Assembly: GCA_963841815.1 (NCBI GenBank)
Contig: CAWJEE010000014.1
Coordinates: 8,143 to 72,142, forward strand
DNA: 64,000 nucleotides
Direction: 5' to 3'
Source of the DNA: JAOUJD01 sp963841815
GTDB lineage: Bacteria > Pseudomonadota > Gammaproteobacteria > Burkholderiales > Burkholderiaceae_F
The notes under the pieces are model-generated. The model saw only the letters and a list, made by a program, of their open reading frames with translations. It made no database searches and was not told where the DNA came from. Made by a program: the position numbers and the translations under genes. This document shows, piece after piece, positions 63,303 to 64,000 of this stretch; within the stretch, counting starts at the first letter, position 1; each line of letters starts with the position of its first letter.

Positions 63303-63709
63303 GCCCCGCGCCCCACGAGGGCGGCGCTGCTCCATCGGCGCTCGGGTTCGTCCGCGAGGCGGCAGCGCTCGGCGTGGCCGCCCTCGTCACCCGTGGCGAG
63401 CTCGCTGCGATCGAACTGACCGAAGCGCGCGAACGCGCCGCGCGCTGGCTGGTGCTCGCGCTGGTTGCAGGCGTGTTGCTGCTCGCTGCGCTGCTGGTCG
63501 GCTCGTTGTGGGTCGTGTCGATCTTCTGGGAGTCGCATCGCTCGGAGGCGATCGCTGTCGTCGCGGCGGCCTATGCGCTCGCCGGCGGCGGCCTGATGTG
63601 GTGGCTCGTCGCGCGCCTGCGCGCCGCGCCGCCGTTGCTGCAGTCGACGCTCAGTGAGCTGAGACAGGATTGCGACGCGCTTCGGGGCGCGTCACGGACG
63701 TCCCCATGA
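63299..63709 (+). CDS. YqjE-like phage-holin-family membrane protein
   Basis: A 136-residue protein with two membrane helices (WLVLALVAGVLLLAALLVGS, AIAVVAAAYALAGGGLMWWL) after an amphipathic helix (VTRGELAAIELTEARERAAR). This is the architecture of YqjE (putative actinobacterial holin-X/phage holin family III). It starts at GTG overlapping the DUF883 stop and ends with ATGA on the next gene. Expected to act with YqjD at the inner membrane. Confidence 0.88.
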   Translation: MSPAPHEGGAAPSALGFVREAAALGVAALVTRGELAAIELTEARERAARWLVLALVAGVLLLAALLVGSLWVVSIFWESHRSEAIAVVAAAYALAGGGLMWWLVARLRAAPPLLQSTLSELRQDCDALRGASRTSP

Positions 63710-64000
63710 CGCGACGGTCGCGCGACGAACTGGCGCTGCGTCGCGAGGCGCTTGCGACACGCGCCGCGCTGCAGAGGATCGAACTGGCGGCGGCCTTCGA
63801 CCGGGCCCGCGAGGTGTCGCTGGCGCGGAAGGGCATCGGGGCGATAGCGCTGCACCTCGCACGCTCGCTCGTGAGTTCGCGGAGCGGCCCGACCGCCACG
63901 TTGCGCGCGCGACCCTGGATGCTCTCCGTGGGCTGGGTCCTTGTGCGTGCGTTGCGCGCTTCGCCGACCGCGCGCTGGGTGACGGCGGCGGCGGCCGTCG
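63706..64000 (+). CDS. YqjK-like protein, 3' truncated by window edge
   Basis: The frame from ATG 63706 stays open to the window end: at least 98 residues, starting MTRRSRDELALRREALATRA. It is Arg/Ala-rich and helical, as in YqjK family proteins. The ATGA overlap with the YqjE stop supports it as the third gene of the operon. The C-terminus is outside the window. Confidence 0.78.
   Translation, partial: MTRRSRDELALRREALATRAALQRIELAAAFDRAREVSLARKGIGAIALHLARSLVSSRSGPTATLRARPWMLSVGWVLVRALRASPTARWVTAAAAV

Overview
The window is chromosomal DNA of a high-GC betaproteobacterium, most like Burkholderiales or a neighbouring order. The evidence is the ubiquinone enzyme Coq7, two Gram-negative GxxF-type porins, a Bug-family binding protein, ErpA, a bactofilin next to a DUF6776-type protein, a RibB with a dead cyclohydrolase half, groES-groEL under a CIRCE operator, and the gene order glyA-nrdR-(insert)-ribD. 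No tRNA, rRNA, CRISPR array, transposase, integrase or phage gene was seen. I cannot name the species.

Layout. 1-7.9 kb: end of a fatty-acyl-CoA ligase, a minus-strand group (hypothetical, YjdF, nucleotidyltransferase, Bug receptor) and glpK-glpD. 7.9-10.6 kb: two porins. 10.7-18.9 kb: housekeeping genes (coq7, osmC-like, rplM-rpsI, DUF6776-bactofilin, erpA, anmK, M23 peptidase, tyrS). 19.1-34.8 kb: an accessory block between tyrS and dtd. It holds a DUF3141 PhaC-like hydrolase with phosphotransacylase, acetate kinase and fabI; a transporter; a four-cysteine Rieske-like protein; an AraC regulator; a DUF3302/HlyD/NodT efflux set; and envelope proteins (glycine zipper, DUF3300, DUF2950, a duplicated-domain protein). 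34.9-40.0 kb: dtd, PEBP, phosphatase, MgtC/DUF4010, a ZTP riboswitch with glyA, and nrdR. 40.1-45.3 kb: a second accessory insert with Hsp20, a patatin/beta-barrel protein, an outer-membrane barrel and a Tat-exported haem protein. 45.4-57.1 kb: the riboflavin-nusB-thiL-pgpA-pncC operon with inserted genes, a haloacetate-dehalogenase-like hydrolase, a TPR protein and pyrF. 57.2-64 kb: EamA transporter, groEL/groES, an orphan Cas6e-like protein, dacB and a yqjD-yqjE-yqjK stress operon.

Sequence quality. At least 19 single-base indels break genes: fadD, glpK, glyA (essential), the DUF3300 gene, both porins, and nine in the beta-barrel half of the patatin gene. Every segment between indels still encodes recognisable conserved protein, so most are probably consensus errors or collapsed strain variants rather than old pseudogenes. 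Frameshifted genes are annotated here at full span.

Most interesting points: (1) a 20-base motif repeated before the AraC gene, the efflux operon and the DUF3141 operon, suggesting one regulon across the tyrS-dtd block; (2) a stand-alone Cas6e homologue with the catalytic histidine position kept and no CRISPR locus nearby; (3) a Rieske-like protein whose histidine ligands are replaced to give C-x2-C-x15-C-x2-C; (4) a Tat-exported C_GCAxxG_C_C protein with two haem c motifs; (5) a clear ZTP riboswitch on glyA; (6) an orphan terminator before the rplM promoter that may end an unannotated small RNA.
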